NCBI RefSeq assembly: GCF_024158605.1
Contig: NZ_JAMZGM010000037.1
Span: 1 to 36,017, forward strand
Source of the DNA: Sebaldella sp. S0638
Lineage (GTDB): Bacteria > Fusobacteriota > Fusobacteriia > Fusobacteriales > Leptotrichiaceae
Direction: 5' to 3'
DNA: 36,017 nt
The position numbers and the translations under genes were made by a program. Each line of letters starts with the position of its first letter. The stretch's first letter is position 1. This document shows, piece by piece, positions 1 to 7,870 of the stretch. The notes beneath the pieces are model-generated. The model did not search any database. It saw only the letters and a program-made list of their open reading frames with translations, and was not told the DNA's origin.

Positions 1-6
1 TTTCAT
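1..6 (-). CDS. Start of a minus-strand gene cut by the window edge
   Basis: Only the first two codons (Met-Lys) of a probable minus-strand gene lie in the window. The evidence is an ATG at 6-4 preceded on the minus strand by a full AGGAGG ribosome binding site (complement of 15-20), eight bases away. Nothing can be said about its product. It follows the DUF218 gene by about 105 bases in the same direction, so it may belong to that transcript. Confidence 0.45.
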
Positions 7-110
7 AATAAAGTCCTCCTGTTTTTAGTTTATCATAAAAAGATTTTTTTATTTACAGACTTTTTATCACAGGCTCATATTCACAGTACCTTCTTATAAT
101 TTATAAATAT

Positions 111-842
111 TTATTTCAGATCAAAAAAATATGTTTTTATGTAAGCTAATTCTTCCCGCATAATATTTGGGATAAAACTTATATTTCTAGTTTTGGAGCA
201 AAGAGGGTAAACTGTGAGATTATAATGTTTTGCTATAATTCCAGCACGCGGCATGTGAAAGTCACTGGTAACAAGAAGAATATTACGGTATTCTATATTT
301 TTATCTTTTAGTGTATCAATATAGAATTTTATATTTTCATTGGTACTTCTGGATTTATCTTCAAGAAATATTCTGCTTTCATCAATTCCGTTTTCCAGGA
401 AATATTCTTTCATTGCTATAGATTCCGGAATTTTCTCATCAATTCCCTGTCCGCCTGTAAGAAATACATTTAGGTGCGGATATTTTTTCAGATATTCAAT
501 GGCTTTGTCTGATCTTTTTTTTCCTTCAGGTGACAGATGGGTTCCATACTTCAAACCGCTTCCGAGAACTACAATAAAATCGGATTTTTCAGCACCTGAC
601 AGATTTTCATATTTTACATTTTTATATAAAATAAATGCAAAAAATAAAATAAAAGTAATATATAAAATAAAGAAAATGTAAATTATGCTCTTTAATGCGG
701 TATTATTGGTATAAACTGAAAAAAGAAGCAGCATTGCTGCTGCAGCCAGTAAAAACGGTCCTAAATTTCTTATTCCTATAATAAAAAGAAATAAGCTGTA
801 TAAAATTATTATTGAACTAAAAATTTTGATAGTAAGTTTCAT
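111..842 (-). CDS. DUF218 / YdcF-SanA-like membrane-anchored protein
   Basis: A 243-residue protein with about three hydrophobic membrane segments (residues ~5-25, ~28-45, ~50-75) followed by a soluble DUF218 domain (~88-235). Family signatures are the VVLGSG start of the domain, the FLTGGQG strand, the RSTNEN segment and the TSDFHMPRA motif. Family members (YdcF, SanA, ElyC) are linked to envelope integrity or nucleotide-like ligand binding, but no reaction can be assigned here. An AAGGAG site seven or so bases upstream supports the start. It follows the Sir2 gene by 22 bases and is probably the last gene of the CNNM-Sir2-DUF218 operon. Confidence 0.85.
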   Translation of the reverse strand: MKLTIKIFSSIIILYSLFLFIIGIRNLGPFLLAAAAMLLLFSVYTNNTALKSIIYIFFILYITFILFFAFILYKNVKYENLSGAEKSDFIVVLGSGLKYGTHLSPEGKKRSDKAIEYLKKYPHLNVFLTGGQGIDEKIPESIAMKEYFLENGIDESRIFLEDKSRSTNENIKFYIDTLKDKNIEYRNILLVTSDFHMPRAGIIAKHYNLTVYPLCSKTRNISFIPNIMREELAYIKTYFFDLK

Positions 843-864
843 TTTACTCCTTAAGATGTATAAT

Positions 865-1575
865 TTAGTAGATTTTGGAGAAGGTTTCTCCGATTTTTTC
901 TCTTATGATAATATCAGCTCTTGAATCATAGGGAGTAGGAGTCATATTAATCAGTGCCAGATAACTCCCGTCGAAATAATTAATAAGTGAAGCAGCAGGA
1001 TTAACCATAAGTGAAGTACCTCCTACGATAAGGACATCGGCTTTTTTCAGCAGATTTACCGCACCGTTAATGACGTCATAATCCAGTTCTTCTTCATATA
1101 AAACCACATCAGGTTTTATAATACCGCCACAGCTGCATAAAGGAACCATGGTTTCAATTTTTAGAAAATCATCAAGAGAGTAGAATTTTCCGCATTTCAT
1201 ACAATGATTTTTTGCTATGCTTCCATGAAGTTCAAATACATTTTCGCTGCCGGCTTTTTGATGAAGAGCATCTATATTTTGGGTAATAATACCTTTTAAT
1301 TTTTTGTCTTTTTCCATTTGGGCGAGTACATTGTGTGCTGTATTAGGCTTTGCACTGGTAAAAATAAGATTCTTTTTATAAAATTCAAAAAAGATATCAG
1401 GATTTTCAATGAAAAAGCTATGTGACAATATAGTTTCAGGATTATTCTGATACAAGCCGTCAGCACTCCTGAAATCAGGAATTCCACTTTCTGTAGAAAC
1501 ACCGGCACCGCCGAAAAAAACTATATTATTGCTGTTATTGACTACATTTTTCAGTTTTTCAATTTCACTGTTCAT
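865..1575 (-). CDS. cobB: Sir2-family NAD-dependent protein deacylase
   Basis: A sirtuin that removes acyl groups from lysines using NAD+, giving O-acetyl-ADP-ribose and nicotinamide. Visible motifs are the NAD-binding GAGVSTESGIPDFRS near residue 23, TQNIDALHQKAG near 97, the catalytic His in ELHGS, and a zinc site of a CMKC pair and a CSC pair. At 236 residues it has the usual bacterial length. The start at 1575 is preferred over the GTG at 1584 and the ATG at 1581, because GAGG then lies eight bases upstream. It overlaps the end of the CNNM gene by 11 bases, so the two are probably translationally coupled. The macrodomain protein at 12509 could act on its product, but the genes are not linked. 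Confidence 0.93.
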   Translation of the reverse strand: MNSEIEKLKNVVNNSNNIVFFGGAGVSTESGIPDFRSADGLYQNNPETILSHSFFIENPDIFFEFYKKNLIFTSAKPNTAHNVLAQMEKDKKLKGIITQNIDALHQKAGSENVFELHGSIAKNHCMKCGKFYSLDDFLKIETMVPLCSCGGIIKPDVVLYEEELDYDVINGAVNLLKKADVLIVGGTSLMVNPAASLINYFDGSYLALINMTPTPYDSRADIIIREKIGETFSKIY

Positions 1576-2878
1576 CTGCATCACCTCTTTTTACAGTAAG
1601 CAAAGTCTCAATAATTCTTTTTTCTTTAATGGAAGTAATTCTGAATTCCAGATTCTGATAATTTAGCACAAGATCCTCGGTTTCCTCAGGAAAATAGCCT
1701 AAAAGAGATATAAGAAATCCGCTTATAGTATCTGAATCAGTAGGAATCTTTAGTTTCAGGGTATCATTAATCTCGTTAATAGGAGTAGAACCTTTTAGTA
1801 CATAAGTATTTTCTCCGGTTTTCAGAATGTCAGGATCGTACTCGTCATATTCATCATCTATATCGCCCATTATTTCTTCAATAAGATCTTCAATTGTAAT
1901 TATTCCCGAAAAACCGCCGTATTCATCTATAAGTACAGCCATATGTTTTTTCTTGGCTTTCAGCTCATGGAACAGTTCGTTTATATTTTTGGTATCAGGA
2001 ATAAAGTAAGCTTTGTGAAGCAGTTTTCTTATGTTAATATTATCAAATCCGCTTTTGTAAGCTTCGATAATAAGATCTTTTATATAAAGTATTCCCAAAA
2101 TATTGTCAATATCATTTTCATATACGGGTATTCTGGAGTATTTTTCTTCAATAATGCTTTCAAGTATAACATTAACAGGTGTATCAGCATTAATTATAAA
2201 TGCATCGGTTCTTGGTGTCATTACTTCTTTTGCTGTTTTATCATCAAAGGTAAAGAAACTGCTCAGCATATCCTTGTTAATAATACTGTCGTCATTAGTA
2301 GAGTCGATTATTGCTTTTATCTCTTCCTTTGACATATTATCATTGATAATACTGCTGTCAAATCTGAATATTTTCAGTACAAAAGCAGTAGACCAAGATA
2401 AAATCTTAATAAAGACATAAAAAAACTTTGAGATATAAGTAATCGGCACTATAGAAAACAATGCAATAGACTCAGGATTGGTAAGGGCGACGCGTTTAGG
2501 CACAAGTTCCCCGAATACCAGTGTCAGGTATGATAACAGCAAAGTTATTATAAATAGTGAGATATCATAGCTGTTAGGTATATTCAGATTTACAAGCAGA
2601 TTGTTCAATCCGTCGGTAAGTCCTGTAGCAGCAAGAGCACTTGCAAAGAATCCTGCAAATGTAATTCCTATCTGTATAGCAGAAAGAAAATTACTCGGTT
2701 CCTGTAACAGATCATATAATAAAGCGGCTTTTTTATTGCCGTTATCGACTAATATTTTTATTTTATTTTTGTTAGCGGAAACAACTGCCATTTCAGCAGC
2801 TGAAAAAAAGGCGTTTATAAGTGTTAAAATGAGAATAAGAATTATTTTGTATTTTAAAGTTCCGGGGTCCGGTTCCAT
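1565..2878 (-). CDS. CNNM/CBS-domain membrane protein (CorC/HlyC, TlyC-like)
   Basis: A 437-residue integral membrane protein. The N-terminal DUF21/CNNM domain (~8-190) has three to four membrane spans and the family's NAFFSAAEMA opening. It is followed by a tandem CBS pair (~215-335; MTPR and IPVYE motifs, then a second CBS ending in GIITIEDLIEEI) and a CorC_HlyC C-terminal domain (~350-430). Relatives are implicated in magnesium or cobalt efflux; the older 'hemolysin' label is weakly founded. GGAGGG seven bases before the ATG supports the start. It is the first gene of its operon, behind the promoter at 2914-2942. Confidence 0.92.
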   Translation of the reverse strand: MEPDPGTLKYKIILILILTLINAFFSAAEMAVVSANKNKIKILVDNGNKKAALLYDLLQEPSNFLSAIQIGITFAGFFASALAATGLTDGLNNLLVNLNIPNSYDISLFIITLLLSYLTLVFGELVPKRVALTNPESIALFSIVPITYISKFFYVFIKILSWSTAFVLKIFRFDSSIINDNMSKEEIKAIIDSTNDDSIINKDMLSSFFTFDDKTAKEVMTPRTDAFIINADTPVNVILESIIEEKYSRIPVYENDIDNILGILYIKDLIIEAYKSGFDNINIRKLLHKAYFIPDTKNINELFHELKAKKKHMAVLIDEYGGFSGIITIEDLIEEIMGDIDDEYDEYDPDILKTGENTYVLKGSTPINEINDTLKLKIPTDSDTISGFLISLLGYFPEETEDLVLNYQNLEFRITSIKEKRIIETLLTVKRGDADEQ

Positions 2879-2913
2879 AAAAAATCCCTCCAGTTTTGTG
2901 TGAATGTTATGTT

Positions 2914-2942
2914 ACTATACCATATTTAAAGGATTTATTCAA
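2914..2942 (-). promoter_or_regulatory. Promoter of the CNNM-Sir2-DUF218 operon
   Basis: On the minus strand there is a TTGAAT -35 box (complement of 2937-2942), a 17-base spacer ending in TGG, and a TATAGT -10 box (complement of 2914-2919), about 36 bases before the CNNM start codon. Confidence 0.6.
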
Positions 2943-3020
2943 TGTTTTATTATAATAGTAGAAAAATACGCCAAGATGTGGTATATTTTATAATATATAA
3001 TTTTTTAAGAGAGTAGAGTT

Positions 3021-3425
3021 ATGATTGATACTATTTATATTATATTTTTGATTATATTTAATTTTTATAAGATTCTGGCAGGATATAGTTATCTGACTTC
3101 AAGATATTTGAAAAATAAAGAAATAGCAGTAAAATTAATACTGATTATAGAAATATTTTCATTTGTTTATATCTTTTTGAGTAAATTAATCCCATTGACT
3201 GCACCTCCGTTTATATTGTTAGGGGCAGCAGGAGAATCTTATTTTCAGGTAAAAAACTTTTTTATTATTTTCAGCATGTGTTATTTGATATTTGATTTAT
3301 GCTTTCTGGCATATGTGTCAGGTTTAAATATAAAAGGCCTTTTCAGGGAATACAGAACAGTAAGTATAGCAACAGGTCTGTTATTTTTATTTAACGGGAT
3401 TTTTTCTATATTTGTTTTTATCTAA
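3021..3425 (+). CDS. Small integral membrane protein, unknown function
   Basis: A 134-residue hydrophobic protein with about four predicted membrane segments (residues ~3-22, ~38-58, ~76-98, ~112-132) separated by short charged loops. I do not recognise the family. An AGAGAGTAGAG stretch precedes the ATG at an acceptable distance. It is transcribed divergently from the CNNM gene and ends 40 bases before the DUF523 gene, so it may lead a three-gene unit with DUF523 and the cupin. The sequence shows no catalytic motif. Confidence 0.65.
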   Translation: MIDTIYIIFLIIFNFYKILAGYSYLTSRYLKNKEIAVKLILIIEIFSFVYIFLSKLIPLTAPPFILLGAAGESYFQVKNFFIIFSMCYLIFDLCFLAYVSGLNIKGLFREYRTVSIATGLLFLFNGIFSIFVFI

Positions 3426-3465
3426 TTATTAGCAGTGTACACATAAATTTAGGGAGAGTTATATT

Positions 3466-3930
3466 ATGAAGTATTTGATTTCTGCTTGTCTGGTAGGAAA
3501 GAAATGTAACTATAAAGGTGAATCGAATGTAGTGAAAAAGCTCAGGGAGCTGTATCTGAAAGGTGATGCGGTACTGGTTTGCCCTGAAGTAATGGGCGGA
3601 CTGAAAACTCCCAGAGAAGCAGCGGAAATTCTCACTTACCAAGAGAAGCTCACAATAAAAACCATCTCAGGAAAAGATGTAACAGAAGCATTTATTATTG
3701 GTGCGGGAAAAGCCTTGAAGGTGGCTAAAGAAAATAGAATTACCACAGCAATACTAAAGGCCAGAAGTCCGTCATGCGGATGCAGCCAGATATATGACGG
3801 GACATTCTCAAAGAAAATAGTAGACGGTGATGGTGTTACGGCTTCTTTGCTGAAACTGAACGGAATAAAAGTAATTACTGAGGAAGAAATCTTACAAAAA
3901 CTAAAAAAATTATCTGATGACAAGGAGTAA
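3466..3930 (+). CDS. DUF523 family protein (TudS thiouracil desulfurase-like)
   Basis: A 154-residue DUF523 protein. Visible hallmarks are an N-terminal ISACLVGKKCNY with two cysteines, VCPEVMGGL with a third conserved cysteine, and the C-terminal RSPSCGC motif. In TudS, a characterised member, conserved cysteines hold a [4Fe-4S] cluster used to remove sulfur from 2-thiouracil; that activity is inferred here only from family membership. GGGAGAG lies a few bases upstream of the ATG. The last codons carry the ribosome binding site (AAGGAG) of the next gene, the cupin, so the two are translated together. Confidence 0.85.
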   Translation: MKYLISACLVGKKCNYKGESNVVKKLRELYLKGDAVLVCPEVMGGLKTPREAAEILTYQEKLTIKTISGKDVTEAFIIGAGKALKVAKENRITTAILKARSPSCGCSQIYDGTFSKKIVDGDGVTASLLKLNGIKVITEEEILQKLKKLSDDKE

Positions 3931-3934
3931 TAAA

Positions 3935-4282
3935 ATGGTTATAAAATCAGGAAATACTGAGAAGATAGTTTCTGAAAAGCCGAGAGGCGGTAAAGGAATA
4001 ATAATAAATAACAGATATCTGGACTCACATGAGCTGGATAATAATCTTCAGGGATTTTATGTAAATGAATTGGAACCGGCTGGAGAAATAGGATGCCATA
4101 TGCATGAAGGCGAAGAAGAAATTTATTATATACTGGAAGGTAGCGGGATTATCATAGATAACGGAACTGAAGTGCCTATAGAGAAAGGTGATGTTATATA
4201 TACCAAAAGCGGAGAGTCGCACGGGATGAGAAATACAGGAACTGAATCTTTAAAATTTATAGGATTTATAGTAAAAAAATAA
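3935..4282 (+). CDS. Small single-domain cupin protein
   Basis: A 115-residue cupin barrel. Motif 1 is present as GCHMH...E with metal-binding His, His and Glu (about residues 55-63), and motif 2 as the later GD...ESHGMRN containing the third His. This is the metal-site pattern of cupin_2 proteins, which range from dioxygenases to sugar-binding or sensor proteins, so the substrate cannot be named. The in-frame ATG at 3935 is preferred over the upstream ATG at 3917: AAGGAG (3922-3927) sits seven bases before it and the upstream codons overlap the DUF523 gene. The gap to DUF523 is 4 bases. Confidence 0.85.
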   Translation: MVIKSGNTEKIVSEKPRGGKGIIINNRYLDSHELDNNLQGFYVNELEPAGEIGCHMHEGEEEIYYILEGSGIIIDNGTEVPIEKGDVIYTKSGESHGMRNTGTESLKFIGFIVKK

Positions 4283-4295
4283 ATATATTCAAAAT

Positions 4296-4324
4296 AAAAT
4301 CTGCCCCGTGAGGCAGATTTTTAT
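4296..4324. terminator. Intrinsic terminator after the cupin gene
   Basis: A perfect nine-base stem, AAATCTGCC (4297-4305) against GGCAGATTT (4312-4320) with loop CCGTGA, is followed by T residues. A-rich sequence on the other side may let it also stop the minus-strand gene that ends at 4334. Confidence 0.85.
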
Positions 4325-4333
4325 ATATCTGTG

Positions 4334-4528
4334 TTATTTTTTTAAATATCTGAACATTAGTATTGCATATAGAATTACGAACAGTACTATCAAAAGCAAA
4401 AGTATGCTTTCAAAGAAACCGCTTGCAAGTGTACCGATGATAATACCAAATAGTACAAGAACTATTTTTAACAATGAATAATCTAATAGAGTAAACTTTT
4501 TAGCTTTTTCCAGAGATTTTTCAAACAT
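4334..4528 (-). CDS. Small two-span membrane protein, unknown function
   Basis: A 64-residue protein with a basic amphipathic N-terminus (residues 1-16) and two hydrophobic segments (~18-36 and ~40-60) ending in a Lys-rich tail. I do not recognise a named family. Of the candidate starts I choose the ATG at 4528, where GAGG sits eight bases upstream; the ATG at 4534 is too close to that site and codons further upstream lack one. It is divergent from the AraC-type regulator. Confidence 0.6.
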   Translation of the reverse strand: MFEKSLEKAKKFTLLDYSLLKIVLVLFGIIIGTLASGFFESILLLLIVLFVILYAILMFRYLKK

Positions 4529-4656
4529 ATTCATCACCTCTTCCCATAAATTATTATAACATATTACAGATAAATTGTATATAAAAATAAAATGTAGCAT
4601 CAATGTCTTTTTCTTGAAAAATAAACCGGAATAATATATATAAAGAGATTGAGTTT

Positions 4657-4665
4657 TGGTATAAT
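4657..4665 (+). promoter_or_regulatory. Extended -10 promoter of the AraC-type regulator
   Basis: TGG followed by TATAAT (4660-4665), with no good -35 box at 17 bases, 34 bases before the start codon at 4700. The TGG prefix recurs in several promoters of this window. Confidence 0.5.
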
Positions 4666-4699
4666 ATCTATATATAGTAAATTGGAAAGGAAGGGTAGT

Positions 4700-5569
4700 A
4701 TGAAGGAAGAATACATAATGTCAGTACAAAAACTAAAAAATATCAAAAAAGTCATAAATTTTAACAGCAATATTATATTGATCATTCAAGCAAATAATGA
4801 ACGGCTAAATTCAAGAATACGTTTTCCAAGGCTTGAACATGGTTTGGATAATGAAGGACTCGTGTTTTTTTACTGTAGAAGCGGAAGAATCTGTATAGAA
4901 TTAGTAAATGAAAAAAAGATATTGCTGTCCAAAAATACTGTATTTATTTCAAAAACAGGTATAATAAAGAATATAATAAAACTTGATGCTGCTAATCTGT
5001 TAATGATATATTTGAAAAAAGAATTTTTTAACCTTTACTTTGAATGTGATTTTAATATAGAAGAGGGGAAATATAAGATTTTTTCACTGAAAGAATATGA
5101 ATCGACACCTTTTGAAAGGGTAATAAACTACGATGAATATCCGCAGAAACTACAGAAAATATTTATAGTTTCCAAAACTCTTGAAGGACTTATGCATATA
5201 AGCAGCCACTTTCTGGGAGTCAGCTATAACGGCAATAAAATGGAATATATCAGTGATTATATAATAAATAATATAGGTGAAAAACTTACAATAAAAAATC
5301 TTGCTGGAAAAGTTTCTATTTCGGAGACAAATTTTAAAATAAAATTCAAGGAATATTACGGGATGAGTTCAAAAGAATATATAAGGAATTTACGGTTGGA
5401 AACAGCAAAAGAACTTTTGCTGAATACCTCACTTAATATAAAAGAAATATTTTCAAAAATCGGAATAGAAAATTATCAGACATTTTATAATCTTTTTATT
5501 TTAAAATATGGTTTATCTCCCACTAAGCTAAGGATGAAAAACGAGGAAGAAAACAGTAATATAAAATAA
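4700..5569 (+). CDS. AraC-family transcriptional regulator
   Basis: A 289-residue regulator. The C-terminal ~100 residues form a double helix-turn-helix AraC domain: the first HTH runs through LTIKNLAGKVSISETNFKIK, the second through the KEIFSKIGIENYQTFYNLF region, and it ends with the typical YGLSPTKLR. The N-terminal ~170 residues would be the effector or dimerisation domain; they resemble the cupin-like AraC sensor but are divergent, and no ligand can be assigned. The start at 4700 is chosen because GGAAGGG lies just upstream; the 17 codons before it would overlap the promoter. Its targets are unknown. The neighbouring small membrane proteins and the acyl-CoA dehydrogenase are candidates by proximity only. 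Confidence 0.88.
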   Translation: MKEEYIMSVQKLKNIKKVINFNSNIILIIQANNERLNSRIRFPRLEHGLDNEGLVFFYCRSGRICIELVNEKKILLSKNTVFISKTGIIKNIIKLDAANLLMIYLKKEFFNLYFECDFNIEEGKYKIFSLKEYESTPFERVINYDEYPQKLQKIFIVSKTLEGLMHISSHFLGVSYNGNKMEYISDYIINNIGEKLTIKNLAGKVSISETNFKIKFKEYYGMSSKEYIRNLRLETAKELLLNTSLNIKEIFSKIGIENYQTFYNLFILKYGLSPTKLRMKNEEENSNIK

Positions 5570-5640
5570 AAAAGTTATTGGAATAAACAAGAAAAAAAAG
5601 ATATTATTCAAAAAAATACTAATAATATTTTGGAAAATCG

Positions 5641-5649
5641 TGGTATAAT
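5641..5649 (+). promoter_or_regulatory. Extended -10 promoter
   Basis: TGG plus TATAAT (5644-5649), about 115 bases before the small membrane protein gene at 5766. The -35 region is poor. Confidence 0.4.
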
Positions 5650-5765
5650 TATACAGTAGAAAGACAGGTGTACTATATTGTTAAAACTGGAATTTATTGT
5701 AAAAATTATAAATACAGAAAATAAGTAACACCAAATTGTCAAATTAACCGAGGATGGTGATATTA

Positions 5766-5942
5766 ATGTCTGGAAAGCTGATTGTATCGATACTGGTAGT
5801 GTGGTTTATATTTACTTTTCTTTTTACCTTTTTAAAGAAAAAATCGGGAAAAGGAAACAAGTTAGAAATATGGGAAATTATTGTAGCATTAGTAGTGAGT
5901 ATTCCTTTGGTTTTAATTTTAATTGCGGTACACTTAATATAA
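5766..5942 (+). CDS. Very small two-span membrane protein
   Basis: A 58-residue protein with a hydrophobic segment at residues ~5-22, a basic loop (KKKSGKGNK) and a second hydrophobic segment at ~36-56. No family is recognised. The ATG at 5766 follows a GGATGGTGAT purine-rich site; the ATG at 5754 would sit inside that site. It has its own candidate promoter upstream and a strong terminator immediately after the stop codon, which supports a real monocistronic gene. Confidence 0.6.
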   Translation: MSGKLIVSILVVWFIFTFLFTFLKKKSGKGNKLEIWEIIVALVVSIPLVLILIAVHLI

Positions 5943-5944
5943 AA

Positions 5945-5987
5945 AAATAAGGAGTTTTCTGTAAAAGCAGCTCCTTATTTTTATTTT
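5945..5987. terminator. Bidirectional intrinsic terminator
   Basis: A ten-base stem, AAATAAGGAG (5945-5954) against CTCCTTATTT (5971-5980), is flanked by A-rich sequence on the left and T-rich sequence on the right. It lies between convergent genes: the small membrane protein and the acyl-CoA dehydrogenase-like gene. Confidence 0.88.
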
Positions 5988-6009
5988 GGGATATCAGGAC
6001 AGCTGAGAA

Positions 6010-7443
6010 TTAATAGCTGAAATCCAGGATATCCTTATTTATTTCTCTTATCAAAAATCTTTCAGTATGTTCATCGTTATGAAGTCTTCCCAGAACAAAC
6101 AGCTTAGACAGTATTTTTCCGGCAAAGACTTTTGTTACAGGATTGATATCACTTAATTTATACATATTTATAAAATTATAAATATTTTCCGAAACAGCTT
6201 TCAGACTTTCTTTTCCATTCTCGAATACAAATCTGCTGTCACTTATAAATCTTTCATATATAGTCATTCCTTTGTTCAGAGTGACACCGTTATTTTTTTC
6301 TTCGACACTTGCTTTAGAGAACTGGTCAAATATCTCTGCAAATAACATATCATTAGGCCCTTCAAATATAGTAAAAGGTCTGATATCAAGAGCAATATTG
6401 CTAATAGGATGACCTGATTCATAGCCTTTGGCACCTAGTAGTTTCTGTGCGATTCTGGCAGCTTCGTAGGCATATTCTGAAGCAACGGCTTTTACTATAT
6501 TTGCCTCCATAAGTTTGTCATTAACAGGTTTATCAGGTGATACACTTTTACATACAAAATCATAAAGAACTTTTGAAACAGCTTTTCTGCTGTCTATTTC
6601 ATGAAGCTCATGCATGATAAAATCAATTTTGCTTCTGATATATTTAGTAACATTGTTATGAATATTTTCAATAATTCCATGAGTCATTCCAACTAACTGA
6701 AGACGGCTTCTTATAAATAAATCCTGAAATTCACGAAGATTTTTTCTTGGAACTTCTGATAGTATAATAAGGTTTTCCGCAGGAATTTCACCTTCAATTT
6801 CATTAACAGCATATCTAACTGCTTTTAATCCTTCTGACTTAACAGGAGTGAATTTTATATTTTCTCTAGGGACAAACAGAAGATTTATGCTTTTTTCCAT
6901 TTTTTCGCCTTTTTTCTCTTTTGCAGCAACAAGAAGAAAATCACTCTGTGAATTTCCCTGCCAGTATTTTTTTGCTTTTATGTAGATATTTCCGTTTTCA
7001 AGAAATTCATAATAAGAGAGCATTTCTTTAGCTATAGCTGATCCTGAACTGTCAGGTTCAGTAATTGCAAGACCTCCGCCTTCGCCGTTAAAAATAAGGG
7101 GCAGAACTTTTTCAATAAGATCTTTTTTAGCATATTTAGTAAGGGGCTGTATAACTAAAGCACCTTCAATACCAGTTCTTAATGTAAGGGGAACACCGTA
7201 ATGTCCGGCTAGTCTTAATACTTCCTGCAGTTCTTTTTGATTAGGGGTTCTTCCGCCGTATTCCACAGGGAGAAAAGGTGTAAGCAATCCTTGCTTTTTT
7301 ATTTCCAGCCATTTATCCTCAGGCAGATATTCCATTAAATCTATTTTCTTTTCAGCATCATCGCCGAAATATTTATCAAAAAAGCTTTTTAGATTACTTA
7401 AAAACTCTTTTGTGTTATATGATATTACTTCTTTATTAATCAT
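6010..7443 (-). CDS. Divergent acyl-CoA dehydrogenase-like flavoprotein
   Basis: A 477-residue protein of the acyl-CoA dehydrogenase superfamily. Visible features are an N-terminal helical domain with the LPVEYGG motif (~55-62), the FAD/substrate segment ITEPDSSGSA (~127-136), and the C-terminal helical core with GAKGYESGHP and FEGPNDM, matching the family's GGxGY and EGxxE-type motifs. It probably oxidises an acyl-CoA or a similar substrate with FAD. No ETF, thiolase or CoA-transferase gene is adjacent, so substrate and electron acceptor are unknown. FEGPNDM in place of the usual YEGT-type motif marks it as divergent. The start codon is 13 bases from an AGGAGG, which is long but the only good choice. 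Confidence 0.82.
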   Translation of the reverse strand: MINKEVISYNTKEFLSNLKSFFDKYFGDDAEKKIDLMEYLPEDKWLEIKKQGLLTPFLPVEYGGRTPNQKELQEVLRLAGHYGVPLTLRTGIEGALVIQPLTKYAKKDLIEKVLPLIFNGEGGGLAITEPDSSGSAIAKEMLSYYEFLENGNIYIKAKKYWQGNSQSDFLLVAAKEKKGEKMEKSINLLFVPRENIKFTPVKSEGLKAVRYAVNEIEGEIPAENLIILSEVPRKNLREFQDLFIRSRLQLVGMTHGIIENIHNNVTKYIRSKIDFIMHELHEIDSRKAVSKVLYDFVCKSVSPDKPVNDKLMEANIVKAVASEYAYEAARIAQKLLGAKGYESGHPISNIALDIRPFTIFEGPNDMLFAEIFDQFSKASVEEKNNGVTLNKGMTIYERFISDSRFVFENGKESLKAVSENIYNFINMYKLSDINPVTKVFAGKILSKLFVLGRLHNDEHTERFLIREINKDILDFSY

Positions 7444-7484
7444 AGTATTTACACTTCCTCCTATTTTCTAAAAATTCAGACAAC

Positions 7485-7502
7485 TTAACAGAATACTGTT
7501 AA
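7485..7502. promoter_or_regulatory. Dyad operator candidate at the transcription start
   Basis: A perfect 7+7 dyad, TTAACAG-AATA-CTGTTAA, begins nine bases downstream of the -10 box of the acyl-CoA dehydrogenase promoter and so covers the probable start site and early transcript. The position fits a repressor operator. The binding protein is unknown. Confidence 0.55.
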
Positions 7503-7511
7503 ATTTACGTT

Positions 7512-7540
7512 ATTATACCATTCTTTAAAAAGTAAAGCAA
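7512..7540 (-). promoter_or_regulatory. Promoter of the acyl-CoA dehydrogenase-like gene
   Basis: On the minus strand: TTGCTT -35 box (complement of 7535-7540), 17-base spacer ending in TGG, and a perfect TATAAT -10 box (complement of 7512-7517). Confidence 0.7.
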
Positions 7541-7593
7541 TTATTTTCAAATATTTAGATAATAAAAATAATAGTTTTTAAAACAAAATAAAT

Positions 7594-7616
7594 ATTACTT
7601 TTTCTTACAAAGTAAT
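7594..7616. promoter_or_regulatory. Inverted repeat in the divergent intergenic region
   Basis: ATTACTTT (7594-7601) and AAAGTAAT (7609-7616) form a perfect 8+8 dyad with a seven-base centre. It lies in the 427-base AT-rich gap between the acyl-CoA dehydrogenase and the efflux operon. It is not followed by a T tract in either direction, so a protein site is more likely than a terminator. I see no gene in this gap. Confidence 0.35.
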
Positions 7617-7777
7617 GTGCAGTATTCGTTATAGCAGAAGATTTACAGTTTTATATTGAAATAGGCAGGATTATTAAAATAATCAATTTATTAGTTAATA
7701 GTTTTGTAAATACAAATGAAATAGCATTTTTCTTTAAAAATATGTCTTTTTTATGAAACGAAATATGCCGAAAAAAA

Positions 7778-7820
7778 CTGTAAAAAAATTATTTTTGTGG
7801 TAAAATAAGAACAGATGTTC
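7778..7820 (+). promoter_or_regulatory. Efflux operon promoter with overlapping dyad
   Basis: CTGTAA (7778-7783), a 17-base spacer ending in TGG, and TAAAAT (7801-7806) form a promoter candidate. GAACA-GA-TGTTC (7809-7820), a small dyad, follows immediately at the expected start site and could be a repressor operator for the pump genes. Confidence 0.45.
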
Positions 7821-7870
7821 AAAATAGTTTTTATATACTTTTAAAACAAAAGTTTAAGAAGGAGAGTGGG

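Noticed and set aside
1943-2332. 129-residue plus-strand frame inside the CNNM gene
   Set aside because: It is antisense to a conserved CBS-domain gene, is rich in Phe/Ile/Asn as shadows are, and has no motif.
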